From NCBI GenBank assembly GCA_002104895.1, contig MCFG01000089.1, positions 123,559 to 187,558 on the forward strand: a stretch of 64,000 nucleotides of DNA, in the 5' to 3' direction. The stretch comes from Anaeromyces robustus. Lineage: Eukaryota; Neocallimastigomycota; Neocallimastigomycetes; Neocallimastigales; Neocallimastigaceae. The first letter of the stretch is position 1. Each line of letters opens with the position of its first letter. Shown one piece after another: positions 14,725-27,368 of this stretch. Both the position numbers and the translations under genes were made by a program. The notes below the pieces were generated by a model that was not told the origin of the DNA, ran no database searches, and worked only from the letters and a program-made list of their open reading frames with translations.

Positions 14725-16474
14725 ATGTTATTTTATTTTTATTTTTTTTTCTTTTTTCTTTTTTTTTTTTTTTTTTTTCATATTTTTTTTTATTTTAATA
14801 TTTTTTAATAATATAGGTAATCAATCTTACGTTACACTTAGAGCTAAAACTGATAGTTATGTTGGATTCCTTCCAAGATCTGTATTAGATCGTCTTTGTG
14901 AAAAATACCCAAGTATATTAGAAACATTAGCTAGAAGATTATTATCCCAACTTTCATTATTAATATTTCATATTGATTTTTCATTAGAATGGCGTCAATC
15001 TAGTGCTGGTCAAATATTATGTCATGAAAATGATAATAGTGATGCGATATATATTGTTATGAGTGGTCGTTTAAGAAGCGTAAAGAAAAATAAAAAGAAA
15101 GAAGGTTATACTATTCTTAATGAATATAGTCAAGGAGAGATTGTTGGTGAAACTGAAGTATTAACAAATAGTAAAAGACAATCAACGATACATGCTATTA
15201 GAGAATCAGAAATTGTTGTTATGCCAAAATCATTAATTAATTCATTAGCTATTTCACATCCTGAAATTACTTTAGAATTATCTCACATTATAGCTAAAAG
15301 ATATATGGAATTACAACCAAATAAAGATTTTCAAGGTCAAGATTTTAAAAGAAATAATACAAAATTAAGAACAATTGCTATATTACCTATATCTTCATTG
15401 GTACCTATTAATGATTTTTCTAAAAGACTTTATAATGCTATGATTAATTTAGGTGCTACTGTTTCTTATTTAAATACAGCTACAGTAATTTCTGTTTTAG
15501 GAAAACATGCTTTTAATAAATTAGGAAGTTTAAAATTAAATTCATGGTTATCAGATCAAGAAGCTTCATCAAGAATTGTTATGTGTATTGCTGATGGTGG
15601 TGTTAAATCATCATGGACTAAAAGATGTATTTTACAAGTATGAAAAAAAAAAAAAAAAAATTAACTTTTTTTTTTTTTAAATTTAATTTTATAATTATAT
15701 TTTATAATATTTATCTATATATAATTATATTTAATTATATTCATATTTTTATTTTAATTTAATATATATATATATATATAATAATAATAATTTAGGCTGA
15801 TTGTATATTTTTAGTTGGTCTTGGAGATGGTGATCCAGCTATTGGTGATATGGAAAGACTTCTTTTAAGAATGAAAGTAACAGCAAAAAGAGAATTAGTT
15901 TTACTTCATCCAGATAGATATGTTAAACCAGGAAGTACAATAGAATGGTTAAAAAGAAGAAGATGGGTTTCAAGTCATTATCATATTCAAATGCCATTAG
16001 ATACATCACAAATTATTTTGAAAACAAATGAAAAATCCAAATTTAATAATATTATGAAATATTTATTAAAATATACTCTTAAAGGAAATAAAAAAGAAGT
16101 CTTTAATACCCCAGCTGAAACATATACTGGTAATAGATCTGATTTTGCAAGATTAGGTCGTAGAATATTATCAAAATCTATCGGTTTAGTTTTAGGTGGT
16201 GGTGGTGCAAGAGGTTTAGCCCAAGCAGGTATGATAAAAGTTATGGAAGATAATGGTATACCAATAGATATGGTTGGTGGTGTTAGTATAGGAAGTTTTA
16301 TTGGTGGATTATATTCACAACAAGGAAATTTAATATCTATATTAGGAAAATTAAAACAATTTTCAGAAAAAATGTCAAGTTATTTATATTTCATACTTGA
16401 TCTTACTTATCCTATAACAGCACCATTAAGTGGTACGTTTTATTTTATTTTATTTTATTTTATTTTATTTTATT

Positions 16475-16517
<43 letters not shown>

Positions 16518-16546
16518 TTTTTTATTTATTTATTTATTTATTTAAT

Positions 16547-16585
<39 letters not shown>

Positions 16586-17357
16586 TTTTATTTATTTTAT
16601 TTATTTATATATTTATTATTATTTATTATTATTATTATTATTATTAAAAATCATGTAAAATAATTATTTTCTTAAAAAATATATTATATTTATAGGTCGT
16701 GAATTTAATAGAGGTATAATAAATGCATTTAAAACTGCAAATATAGAAGATTCATGGATTCCATTTTTCTGTGTAACGACAAATATTACATGGTCAAGAA
16801 GTGAAATTCATTTATCTGGATTAATGTGGAAATATATTCGTGCATCGATGTCTTTATCTGGTTTTTTACCGCCAATATGTAGTGAAAAAGGACATTTATT
16901 AATGGATGGTGGTTATGTAAATAATTTACCTGCTGATATCATGAGAAATTTAGGTGCAAAAACAGTAATAGCTATTGATGTTGGTTCTGAAGATGATACG
17001 ACCCCAATTTACTATGGTGATTCCTTAAGTGGATGGAGAGTTTTATTTAGTCGTATGAATCCATTTGGTAAAAAAGTAGGTAAATTACCAACCTTAACAG
17101 ATATTCAAAGTCGTTTAGCTTATGTTTCATGTGTAAAATCATTAGAAGAAGTTAAAGTTATGGATGGTTGTTATTACTTACGTCCACCTGTTACAAGTTA
17201 TGGAACTTTGGAATTTGGTAAAATGAAAGAAATTTCATCTCGTGGTACTGAATATATGGAAGAAGTTTTAAAAGATTGGAAAAAAAGAAATATATTAGAA
17301 AAGGAATTTGGCATGATTAAGAAAAAACAGAGACATGGAAGAAGATTCTCTATTTAA
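11551..17357 (+). CDS. NTE1: NTE1-type lysophospholipase / patatin-like phospholipase
   Basis: Exons 11551-14317, 14817-15637, 15796-16432 and 16696-17357 splice in phase to 1628 residues, in the normal range for fungal NTE1. An N-terminal membrane segment lies at residues ~63-80. Cyclic-nucleotide-binding-like domains follow, near residue 135, in the C-terminal part of exon 1, and in exon 2 (ILCHENDNSDAIYIVMSG). The patatin domain has the oxyanion loop GGGGARG (1330-1336), the nucleophile Ser1360 in GVSIGS, and the partner Asp1479 in MDGG. NTE1 enzymes sit on the ER and deacylate phosphatidylcholine and lysophosphatidylcholine. Asn/Asp-rich inserts in exon 1 interrupt the regulatory region. 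The first intron is filled by a hexamer array and the third by TTTTA and TTTA repeats. Shorter ORFs in these introns are not genes. Confidence 0.95.
14345..14640. repeat. (TTTATA)n hexamer array in NTE1 intron 1
   Basis: About 49 copies of a TTATAT hexamer run almost without change, with one variant near 14471-14480. The array is followed by about 24 ATT triplets and T-rich tracts before the splice acceptor at 14816. The translation (alternating Leu-Tyr) is only a by-product of the hexamer. Confidence 0.95.
14650..14722. repeat. (ATT)n microsatellite in NTE1 intron 1
   Basis: About 24 ATT triplets directly follow the hexamer array. Confidence 0.9.
16436..16645. repeat. TTTTA and TTTA arrays filling NTE1 intron 3
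   Basis: Pentameric TTTTA units pass into TTTA tetramers and then ATT triplets. Together they make up most of the 263-bp intron. Confidence 0.85.
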
Positions 17358-18192
17358 ATTCTTATATATATTTATAAATAAAAGTAAATAAAAATATAAG
17401 AAGATAATTCATAAAATATAACAAACTAAAATAAATAAATAAAAAGAAAAAGAAAAAGAAAAAGAAAAAGAAACAAATAAAATAAAGCTAAATAAAATTA
17501 AATAAAAAAATAAAAAAATGATAAAAAGAAAAAAAATAAATAAAATAAATTAAATTAAAAATAAAAAATAAAATAAAATGAAATAAAAATAAATAAATAA
17601 ACTAAATATATAAGAAAAAGTAAAAATAAAATAAAACTAAATAAAATAATTATATAAGAAAAGATAAAAAAATAAAATAAAATATAATTAAAAAAAAATA
17701 GAATTAATATAGAAATAAAATAGAAATAAAAATAAAAAATAAAAAATAAAAAAAAAAAAAAACAAATAAAAATAAAAAATAAAAATAAAAAAATAAAAAT
17801 AAAAAAGTAAAAATAAAAAAATAAAAATAAAAAAATAAAAATAAAAAATAATTACTACTTTATTTGATTATTAAATTATGCTATAAAAAATTCATTAATT
17901 ATTTATTATAATAAACACAATAATATCACTATATAAATATTTTGATTTTTTATTTTTATAATTTTTTTATAATGATTTTAAATATAATGTGATAATAAAT
18001 TAAAGAATAAAAAAATTAAACAAAAAATAAATAAATTAAATGGTAATAAATAATTAATGGCTGATAAAATAAATTTTTTCAAAAATTTATATTATTTACA
18101 ATGGATTATTTTAATATTAAATGATAATAAATGAATAATAATTATTAATATTAAAAGAAATAATCATTAAGTGATTATTGTTTCTTTAATAT
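17358..18192. other. Intergenic between convergent genes, A-rich
   Basis: Long runs of AAATA, AAAAT and GAAAAA words (17370-17850) show a strong A bias on the plus strand. The run stops before the 3' end of the MDC1-like gene. No gene is seen. Confidence 0.5.
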
Positions 18193-18303
18193 TTATCTTT
18201 TTCTTTTTCTTCCTCCTGTTACAGAATGAGCTTTTGTTTCTTCTATCTTCATTTTATAACTATTTATATAAGTATAATAGCAATAATAATTAATAATTAG
18301 CAT

Positions 18304-18374
<71 letters not shown>

Positions 18375-21300
18375 TGTATTATTTTATTCTTATTACCTTT
18401 TGTAATCAACGGTCTGTCTTAAAATTCCTGATAAAATAAATTCATTTGAATGAATATTTTCATAACCGTCTTTTATTAACGATTTACAATTTGAATTATC
18501 ATCTGGACAACTTAAAATAATTATATTATTATCAATATCCTTTGGTAAATCTTTAATTAACTATTTAAAAGAACAATAATTATAAAAATTAAAGAATAAA
18601 AATATTAAAATTAATATATACTTTTTTTATTTTATATATATTTATATTATATATTTTAAATATGTACAAATATTTATATTATTTTTTTAATAAAATAATT
18701 AAATAATTACCGTTCCACCAGCAGCATTTATAATTGTTTCCATTTCATGATATGGTGGTTTAGTATTAGGTGTCATATAGAAAGTTAATCCACCAAATAA
18801 TGGATGCTCTTTATTATTTTGTGCTTTTTCTAATGAGGTTTTAATTGTAAATTTCCATTTTTTTTCTGATGCTGCATCTTTTAATATATACTTATTTGGA
18901 TCTAAATGAATTATATTAATAAAGATATTATAATTAAACAAATATATAAATAATATATATATAATATATACCTAAGAATTTTCCTGCTTTTTTACTTGCT
19001 TTTATCCAATTTAATGATACTACTTGTTTACCAGTTGCTAATACACATAAAAATTTTACTGTTCTTCTAATTTTATCTGTTACTAAATGTGTGCAGTTTT
19101 CCCAAGATTCTTCAACGATACCACCTAAATCTTTTACAATCTAGATAATTATAAATGTTAAAAAATTTAAAGATGTTATTTTTAAATAATTTAAGACTAT
19201 TTATAATAATATTTAAAAAAACTAATATACAATAATAAATAAAATAGATAAATAATATATATTTTATTTTTATTACTTCAAAGTAATGATCATCTATTCC
19301 AGTAAATGTAATTCTTGGTATATCAATTTTATTTTCATCATTAATTTTAACTTTACTATTCTTTTTAATTTTAGTATCTTCTTCATCTTCTATAATTTCT
19401 TCATGTTTTCGTTTTCTCTTATTTACTAAAAAAATATTATATAAATAATTAATATATATATTAAATTTTTATAAAATAAATATATTGAAATTAATATAAT
19501 AAATAATTTATTAATAAAAATATTATACCTTTTTCCACTACTTTTTCTTCTTCGCTCACTATAATTTCGCCTTCTTTTAATTTACTATTTAAATGATTAG
19601 TTTTTTCTTCTTTTTTATTATTTTTCTTTTTATTTTTTTCAGTTTGCTTTAGACTTGTTCCATTTTTATCTACTTCTTTTAGAGATAAAACAAAAAAACA
19701 AAAAAATAAAAAAAAAATAAATAAATAAATAAATAAATAAATAAATATATATATATATATTTATAAAAAATAATAATATGCTAGAAACAATGTTTAACAT
19801 TAATAATATACCTTCTTCTATCACTACAACTGCTTCTTTACTAATTGTTTTATTTTGCCTTTTGGGTTTTTCTTCTTTTGTATTGATTTTTTCTTTATTT
19901 TTCTTGTCTTTTTCTGTTAAATCTTTATTTTCTTCATTATCTTCTTCTTTTTATAATAACAATATTAATGATTATTATAAATATATAATTATTATAATAC
20001 ATAATAATAATAATTTAAAAATAAAATAAATAATATATATCAATAATATACCTTGCTTTTGTATTGAAGATTCATTTATTTTTTTATTTTGGTTTTTTGT
20101 TTTTTCTTCTTTTTTACCTTTTTTGCTTTTACTTTTTATTTCCTTTTCTTCTTTACTTTCATCTATATTATCATTATCATCTTTTTAAATAAATCAATTA
20201 ATATAAAATAGGATAAATATAATATGTACATATATATATTATTAATTTATTAAATATTACTTTCTATTTTTTCTTCTTTTAACTCTTTTTTCTGTTTTTC
20301 AGACTTTTCTTCTTTAACACTTTTTCTTCCTCTACTTTGTGTGTTTGTTTCTATTACATTTTCAATTTCATCTTTTTCTTTATCCTCTTTTTTTGACCTC
20401 CTTCCTCTTGTTATTGTATTTGTTTTAGCGTTATTTTCAATTTCTTTTTTTTCATTCTTTTTACTTTTACTTTTTTTCATATTTAAAGTACTATCATTCT
20501 CATCAATACTCATTTTATCTTCTTGGTCTGATATATTATTATTTCTCATTTCAGTTTCATTTATTTCTACTTGTATATCCATTTTATCTTGATCATCTTT
20601 AATAATATTTTTGGATTCTTTTATATCTTCAGTCTTATTTTCATTAATAACTTCATTATCTGTTTCTTTAGTATCTTTTTCCTTTTTATCATTAATTTGA
20701 TTATTTATTTCTTGCACATCTTCCATTTTATTTTCATCAATAGCTTTATTATCTGATTCTTTCATATCTTCTGTTTTATTTTTATCATTAAATTTATTAT
20801 TTAGTTCTTGAACATCTTCCATATTACTTACTTCATTGTCATCTCTTTTATCATTTAATTTTTGAATATCTTCCATTTTATTTTCATTATTATCCTGATT
20901 ATTGAATTCTTGATCTTCTTCCATTTTATCTATATTATTTGTTTCTTTACCTGCTTCTGTTCCATTCTTCATTTCTTTCTCTGTCTCAACATCTGTTTCC
21001 TTTTCTGTTTCTTTTTCAATATCTGTCTCAACATCTGTTTCCTTTTCTGCTTCTTTTTCAATATCTGTCTCAACATCTGCTTCCTTTTCTGCTTCTTTTT
21101 CAATATCTGTCTCAACATCTGCTTCCTTTTCTGTTTCTTTTTCAATATCTGTCTCAACATCTGTTTTTTTTTCTGTTTCCTTTTCAATATCTGTCTCAAC
21201 ATCTGTTTCCTTTTCTGCTTCTTTTTCAATATCTGTTTCAACATCTGTTTCCTTTTCTGCTTCTTTTTCAATATCTGTTTCAACATCTGTTTCCTTTTCT

Positions 21301-21885
21301 GTTTCTTTTTCAATATCTGTTTCAACATCTGTTTCCTTTTCTGTTTCTTTTTCAATATCTGTCTCAACATCTGTTTCCTTTTCTATTTCAGTTTCCATAT
21401 CTGTTTCTTTTTTTATTTCTTCTTTGATATCCAAATTATTATCTGCTTCCTTTTCTTTTTCTATTTCTTTCTTTATATTTTTATTTATATCTTCTTCTTT
21501 TACTTTTTCTATTTCTTTTTTTATATCTTTATCATTATTTTCTTCTTCTTTTTTTGTTTCTTTTGAAGTTCCAATAACTTTCTCAATATTAGTTCCTTTT
21601 TCTATATTTTTTTCTTCATTTTCTTTGTCTATATCTATATTACTATTTTTTTCTTTTACTATATCTGATTCAATATCCGTTTCTATTTCAGTTTCGTCTT
21701 CTGTTTCTATATTCGATCCAATTTCAGTTTCTTTTTTTTTTTCTATAATTATTTTATCATCATTTTTCTGTTTAAATTCTTTATCATTATTAATTTTATG
21801 TTGACCTTCTTCTTGTTTTTCATTATTTATTGAAGGATAAATTATTTTTTTATCATCTGCTATTTTGTCATTGATTAATTCTTGA

Positions 21886-21964
<79 letters not shown>

Positions 21965-22569
21965 CTAAATTTATATTATCTTTCGTCTTCTTAATATCTA
22001 TGTCCATTTCAATATTTGTTGATGTATCATTATTTTCATTATTAAGGGTATCATGACTATTTTCTTTTTTTAATTTAGGTTTTTCTAAAATAATATTTAA
22101 AAAAAAAAAAAAAAAAACATAATCATATAAAAATGTAATCATTAATGACATGTATTACATTATTAATTACTACTTAAATAAAACAATAAAAATTATAATT
22201 TTAAAATTTTTATACGTTTTAATTTTAAAATATAAATATACCTTTTAAATTGGATAATTTCACTGTGATATCACTTCTACTTGGTTCAATAATATCTTGC
22301 ATTGTTTCATCTATTAAAATAAATTTACATGATTAATATATATATATATACATTTCATTTATAAAATATAATTATATTCACCTTCAATTTCTGTTTCATC
22401 ACTGTCATCTGTTTCCTTTTCTTCCATCATTATAGAATTCTTATAATTTATATTAAAATATTTAAAAATAATATTAATTTGTTGTTGATAAATATTTTTA
22501 TATATTATAAATTGATTAAAAGATTTTAACTTACTGAATCTTGAAATATGATTATAATATTTGAAAAAA

Positions 22570-22603
<34 letters not shown>

Positions 22604-23463
22604 TACATTATTAAAAGAAAAAAAATTTAAACAATTAGTTATTTTATCAAAAATTATATATATATTTTAAATTATATATTACCTTCTTCATTCACCTGAA
22701 GTATAAGAATAATTAAAACAAAATTTCATATAAAAATATTATTAATTTTATAATATATATGTATTATTCTTTATATTATTATATATAACTTACTGGTATA
22801 ATTTCATAAATGCATTTTGTTCTTCCAAACGAAATTTTTCTTTTATCTAATAATTGATACATCTTTGGAGAAGGTCTTATTGGTACATCTCCAAAATGTG
22901 TATAATTTGTCGAATGAAGATCTTCAATGAAATGTTCATTACAAACAACCTCTATATTATTAAAAAAATTAAAAAAAAAATAAAATAAAAAAATAAAAAG
23001 TATATTTAATATTTTATTGTAATTTCTATTAATTTAATATATTATATATAATTACCAATTTTGGCATGGTAACTTGAAATGCCTAAATAATTTAAACAAA
23101 TATCATTACTATCCATTCTACCAATTGTTGTTATTCCCTCATATATCGGAAATATTCTTTCTGGTTGACCATCTTGTTTTAATACTTTTAAATGTGCAAC
23201 CTATTTTTTAAAATTTTTTGAAATTTAAAAAAAAAAAATAATTTTTTAAAATTTATATAGTTAATTTTATATATATATATATACATTAATAAAAACTTTT
23301 CATTTCACTGTTAATAAATTTTTATTATTACAATTCTTCTATCCTCATCACTTGAAGTTTCTGAGTCGGAGATTTCTTCAGAATTTTCAATTATATTATC
23401 ATTTGTGTCTTTTTTAATATTTTCACCTTTTTCAAGATTTTCATTTTTTTTATCATTTGCCAT
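18193..23463 (-). CDS. MDC1-like DNA damage checkpoint mediator (FHA + tandem BRCT)
   Basis: Sixteen minus-strand exons (23463-23332, 23200-23056, 22951-22794, 22695-22683, 22539-22535, 22439-22382, 22310-22242, 22084-20261, 20180-20052, 19946-19812, 19675-19529, 19425-19277, 19140-18972, 18901-18711, 18560-18397, 18259-18193) give 1184 residues with every junction in phase. Residues ~45-145 are an FHA domain (TTIGR, then SSYH). An acidic Glu/Lys/Asp/Thr-rich middle contains nine 14-residue repeats. Residues ~976-1165 are two BRCT repeats, the first with HLVTDKIRRTVKFL and a KKAGKF turn, very like animal MDC1. A basic tail (GGRKRKR) ends the protein. MDC1 binds phosphorylated H2A(X) through its BRCTs and recruits repair factors. 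That role is inferred here. Fungal Rad9/Crb2 mediators lack this FHA-first layout. Confidence 0.85.
18307..18373. repeat. (AAT)n microsatellite in intron
   Basis: About 22 AAT triplets in the last intron of the MDC1-like gene. Confidence 0.9.
20970..21395 (-). repeat. Nine 42-bp (14-codon) tandem repeats in coding sequence
   Basis: The unit encodes DVETDIEKETEKET with small changes (A for T at two sites, one K for E). Nine full units and partial flanking ones lie inside the large exon of the MDC1-like gene. Each unit offers several Thr residues followed at +3 by Glu, the acidic-site pattern used by casein kinase 2. Confidence 0.9.
21888..21963. repeat. Poly-Asn codon run in MDC1-like gene
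   Basis: About 25 ATT triplets on the plus strand, read as AAT (Asn) on the coding minus strand near the start of the large exon. Confidence 0.9.
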
Positions 23464-24791
23464 TCTTATATATTTATATATTTATTTATTAAATTTTTTA
23501 TTATTATTCTAGCTTCTTTTATTAAAAAAAAAAAATACTTAATTAAAATGTATTCTTTAAAATAATAATTAATATTAGAAGCCTTTATTTAAAAAACATA
23601 GTCTATATATTTTTATTATTCTATTATTATAAACTACTGGTGGCAAATGAATTTTGTAGTAATATTACCTTTAAATATTTTTTATTATTATATTTATAAT
23701 ATTTTTGTATAAACCATATTACATTAAGCAATAATGTACAATAATCATCTTCACATTGTATTAAAAAATTATATTAAAAAAATTATTAATAAATTTTTTC
23801 ATATAATAATAATTGTTATATTAAACTTTTATAAATTAAAATGTAATAATTTGATTACCAAAAAAAATTTTTTAAGGAATATTCATAAATATTATAATAA
23901 GTAATTATTAAATATAATTATAGGATTATAGGATAATAAAAAGGAACAATTTTATATAATAATAAATTTTTAAATAATAGAAAAAAGATTTTATTATTTA
24001 TTATTTTTACTTGATGTATTAAAATATATAATAAATATATTATTAAGATGATTTAATATAATACAGAAATATATAAACTTTAAAAAAACATATTGATTTT
24101 TATTAAAATATATTGAATAAATATTTTAACATTAAAAAAAATATTAAACATTAAAAAAAAAACAGTATTATTTAAATAACTATATAAATAACAAAAATTA
24201 AATAAATATAAAAATAATTATATAAATATATAAATGTATAAATAAATAAAAATTAAATAAATAATTATATAAACAATATTAACTCTAATAATAATTTTTT
24301 TTTAAATTTACTTTTAATATTTCATTATCAATATCCTCTTCTGGTAATACACTAATGTTATGTACTATAATATATATATTACTCTATAGACTAATAATGG
24401 GTGTAGTAATATAGCAAAAAATACTACAACACATTTTATTTTGACAATGATAAATGACAAGACATAATAAAAAGAAAATATAGATGACCATACTACTAAT
24501 AGAGCCTAAATGATCAACAAAAAAGACTATACCTGCACTTTCAACATAACGAGAAAATTCTTTTGAAATTTTCCATAAGACAGAATAAGATATTATTAAT
24601 CATATTGTTTTGAAATATATTATCTGGTTGATCATCTTATAAGTAAAGAGAAAAATAATAGTAACGATATTTCGATATATATTTATAACTATGTGTTATT
24701 AATGCCACTAGTTCAACAGTAAAAATAATAATAATGGCATATGAATAACTTTATTATTACCTTTTTTTAGAATAGTTTTTTCATCTATTTC

Positions 24792-24833
<42 letters not shown>

Positions 24834-25670
24834 TATATTATTAATTATAAATAATAATAATAATACTTAATATTAAATGTTATTTAACATTTAATATTAA
24901 GTATTATTTACTTATTATAAATTATTAATGTTATAAAAAATATTATGAACTATTATTTTTTAATTATAATAAAATTATAATTATTTTATATATTTATTAT
25001 TAATTATAGACAGTTAATTGTTAATTATCATTATATTAATTTATGTTAATCACATATCAATTTTATTTGTATCATTATGGTTGACAATCATTTAAATCCT
25101 AGTAGTCAATAATTTTATCCGCCAAAATATAATGAAATTAAAATATTTATCTTTAAATAATTATAATTTTATATTAACAAAATCTTAACTAATAAATAAT
25201 TTTATTAACTTAATAATAATTTGGAAATCTTCAATATAGATATTAATTAAATAATTGATCAATAAATTTTATTTTTTAAATATTTTATTAAATTTAATGA
25301 ATTATTTTAACTATATTATAATTAAATAATAATAATATAAAAAAAAAAAAAAAAAAAAAAAATAAAGTTATTTTTTTTTCGATAATATATTTTTTTTTTC
25401 TTTTCTTTTTTTAATTTTTAATTTTTTATTTTTCTTCAGAAAGAAGAAATTATTCTTTTATTATGATAAATAGTATATAGCAACAATAATATTAATCTAA
25501 TATTGATTAATTTTAATAATTGTGTTATAAGATAAAACTATTTTTCTTTAAATAAGAATAAAAAGAAATATTTATATTTTCAACCGAAAAATAATAAATA
25601 TAAAAAAGAAAATATAAAATATAAGATATAAGATATATAAATTAAATAATTTTTAAATATAAATAATAAT
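23464..25670. other. Divergent intergenic region with possible degraded exons
   Basis: The region lies between the reverse MDC1-like gene and the forward tail-anchored protein gene. Most is AT-only sequence. A less AT-rich patch at about 24300-24660 reads on the minus strand as short open pieces that end at GTAAAT or GTATAG splice-like sites (for example SVLWKISKEFSRYVES and NISVLPEEDIDNEILK). They could be remnants of a decayed gene, but I could not join them into a complete frame. An ATT run lies at 24797-24832, poly(A) at 25340-25362. Confidence 0.4.
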
Positions 25671-27368
25671 ATGGAAAAGAAAGAAGGTATTATTCGTCTA
25701 TTAAACAGTTCGGGAACGACTGTTATGGACTCCGTATCTGTTGAGTATGAAGACTCATTTTGTCTTGATACATTTGGTGAATTAATTGAACAACATCAAA
25801 ATTCAGAACCAAAAGGAACAAAAAATTTTATTATTGCTAGAGTTCAAACATGGGATCATAAACAACCAGATAAAGCTTATTATTCATATTATGACGCTTA
25901 TCAATTGAATAAAATACTTTTCCAAACTCAAATATATTTAGGAAAAAAATTAATCCATCGTTTAAGAGTTCTTAATCCTTTAACAAATACAGATATTATT
26001 GGTAATGTTAATTATTTCATAGTTAAAGGTAAAACATCAGAATTGAAAAATGAAAATAATGATGAAGTAAAAATAGATATTGGAGAATCTGATGTTACTG
26101 GTGGAAAAACTGCTGAAATGGGACATGATAAAGAAGAATGTTTAAAAACAGTAAATTTAGATGATAATGATAAAGAAAAAGAGAAGGAGGAGAAGAAAAA
26201 AGAAAAGGAAAATGAAGATGAAAAAATTCCAGAGTTAACTATAGAAATAGCAAATGATATGGAAAAAGGTATTTCAAAACAAGCAGAATCAAGTCCAAAA
26301 TCAGCAAAAAGAAAGAAGCCTGTTCCAAAAATTAATACATCTTTACAAAGTCCTGCTAGTGAATGTATAATTCCACCAACTCCATCAGTATTAGCAGTTG
26401 AAAAGGGAGGTGTTGGTTCATGGACCATAGCATCACCAGCAATATATCAATGTAAAGAAGATGATGATACTTCTAAAAAAGTTTGGTTAAAAAGAAAACT
26501 TTCAATGTTAACACCATCAACAAAAACAACGTTTAGTAATAAACCACCAAAAAATATGCCAATTAGTGAAGCAGGAGATAATAGTGAATATGGATCAACA
26601 GATGCTATGATTCAACCACAAGATCGTAAAATTGAACTTAGTCCATCGGATCAACCTACATTAGAACATACAGCAATTACTTCTATCCCTGTTGGTACTG
26701 TAACTCAATTTGCTAAACCTGTACCACAAGATCAAGTATTAAAAATTGTTCCACCAACCATAAGAGGTAGACGTCGTTCTCTTTCATATTTAAATACTTT
26801 ATCAGCTACTCCAAAAAATAATTGTAGTTTGAGAGAATGGCTTGTATATATGAAAAAAGAATCAATGAAACTTGATGAAGAAGGAGAAAATGAAAATGAA
26901 AGTAAAAAAAAAGATTATGATGCTATTAATCTAGGAAAATCAACAGAAAATTTAAATTCTGATGATAATAAAAATACTGAAGAAGATAAAAAGGAAAAAG
27001 ATGAAGAAGAAAAGGAAAAAGAATCAATTACAACTGATGTTTCAGATATTGATGTAGAAATGTATGATGCTGTATTATTTGCAACAGATGATGATTTCTT
27101 AGAAAAATCTAAAATAAGAGCAATATTTAAGAAAAATGCAGTATCACCTGAAGATGCAAAATTATTTGAAATGCCAGAATATAAAGGTACTAATAATTTT
27201 GATGAAGGACAACTTATCTTATATGATGATGCCACTTTATGTGATATATGTTTCCCAGAACCACCAGCAAATGTTACTGGTATTAGAGCAATTCTTTTCC
27301 AATATAGATATATATTAATATCTGTAGTAATTATTGGTATATTCATACCAATCTTCTTAATAAAATAA
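25671..27368 (+). CDS. Tail-anchored membrane protein of unknown function
   Basis: A single-exon ORF of 565 residues starts at the first ATG after an A-rich leader. Residues 1-125 look like a folded N-terminal domain (WDHKQPDKAYYSYYDAYQLN, IYLGKKLIHRLRVLNPLTNT). The middle is charged and Ser/Pro/Thr-rich with basic patches (RGRRRSL). The last ~100 residues are again ordered (DVEMYDAVLFATDDDFLEKS). A hydrophobic segment (YILISVVIIGIFIPIFLIK) ends at the stop codon, the layout of a tail-anchored protein inserted post-translationally in the ER or mitochondrial outer membrane. No signal peptide is seen. I think it belongs to a conserved but uncharacterised fungal family and assign no function. 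Confidence 0.8.
   Translation: MEKKEGIIRLLNSSGTTVMDSVSVEYEDSFCLDTFGELIEQHQNSEPKGTKNFIIARVQTWDHKQPDKAYYSYYDAYQLNKILFQTQIYLGKKLIHRLRVLNPLTNTDIIGNVNYFIVKGKTSELKNENNDEVKIDIGESDVTGGKTAEMGHDKEECLKTVNLDDNDKEKEKEEKKKEKENEDEKIPELTIEIANDMEKGISKQAESSPKSAKRKKPVPKINTSLQSPASECIIPPTPSVLAVEKGGVGSWTIASPAIYQCKEDDDTSKKVWLKRKLSMLTPSTKTTFSNKPPKNMPISEAGDNSEYGSTDAMIQPQDRKIELSPSDQPTLEHTAITSIPVGTVTQFAKPVPQDQVLKIVPPTIRGRRRSLSYLNTLSATPKNNCSLREWLVYMKKESMKLDEEGENENESKKKDYDAINLGKSTENLNSDDNKNTEEDKKEKDEEEKEKESITTDVSDIDVEMYDAVLFATDDDFLEKSKIRAIFKKNAVSPEDAKLFEMPEYKGTNNFDEGQLILYDDATLCDICFPEPPANVTGIRAILFQYRYILISVVIIGIFIPIFLIK

Noticed and set aside
20862-21566. Plus-strand ORFs with a repeated FFFNICLNICFLF-type unit
   Set aside because: They mirror the 42-bp coding repeat of the MDC1-like gene, whose 16-exon frame is independently supported.
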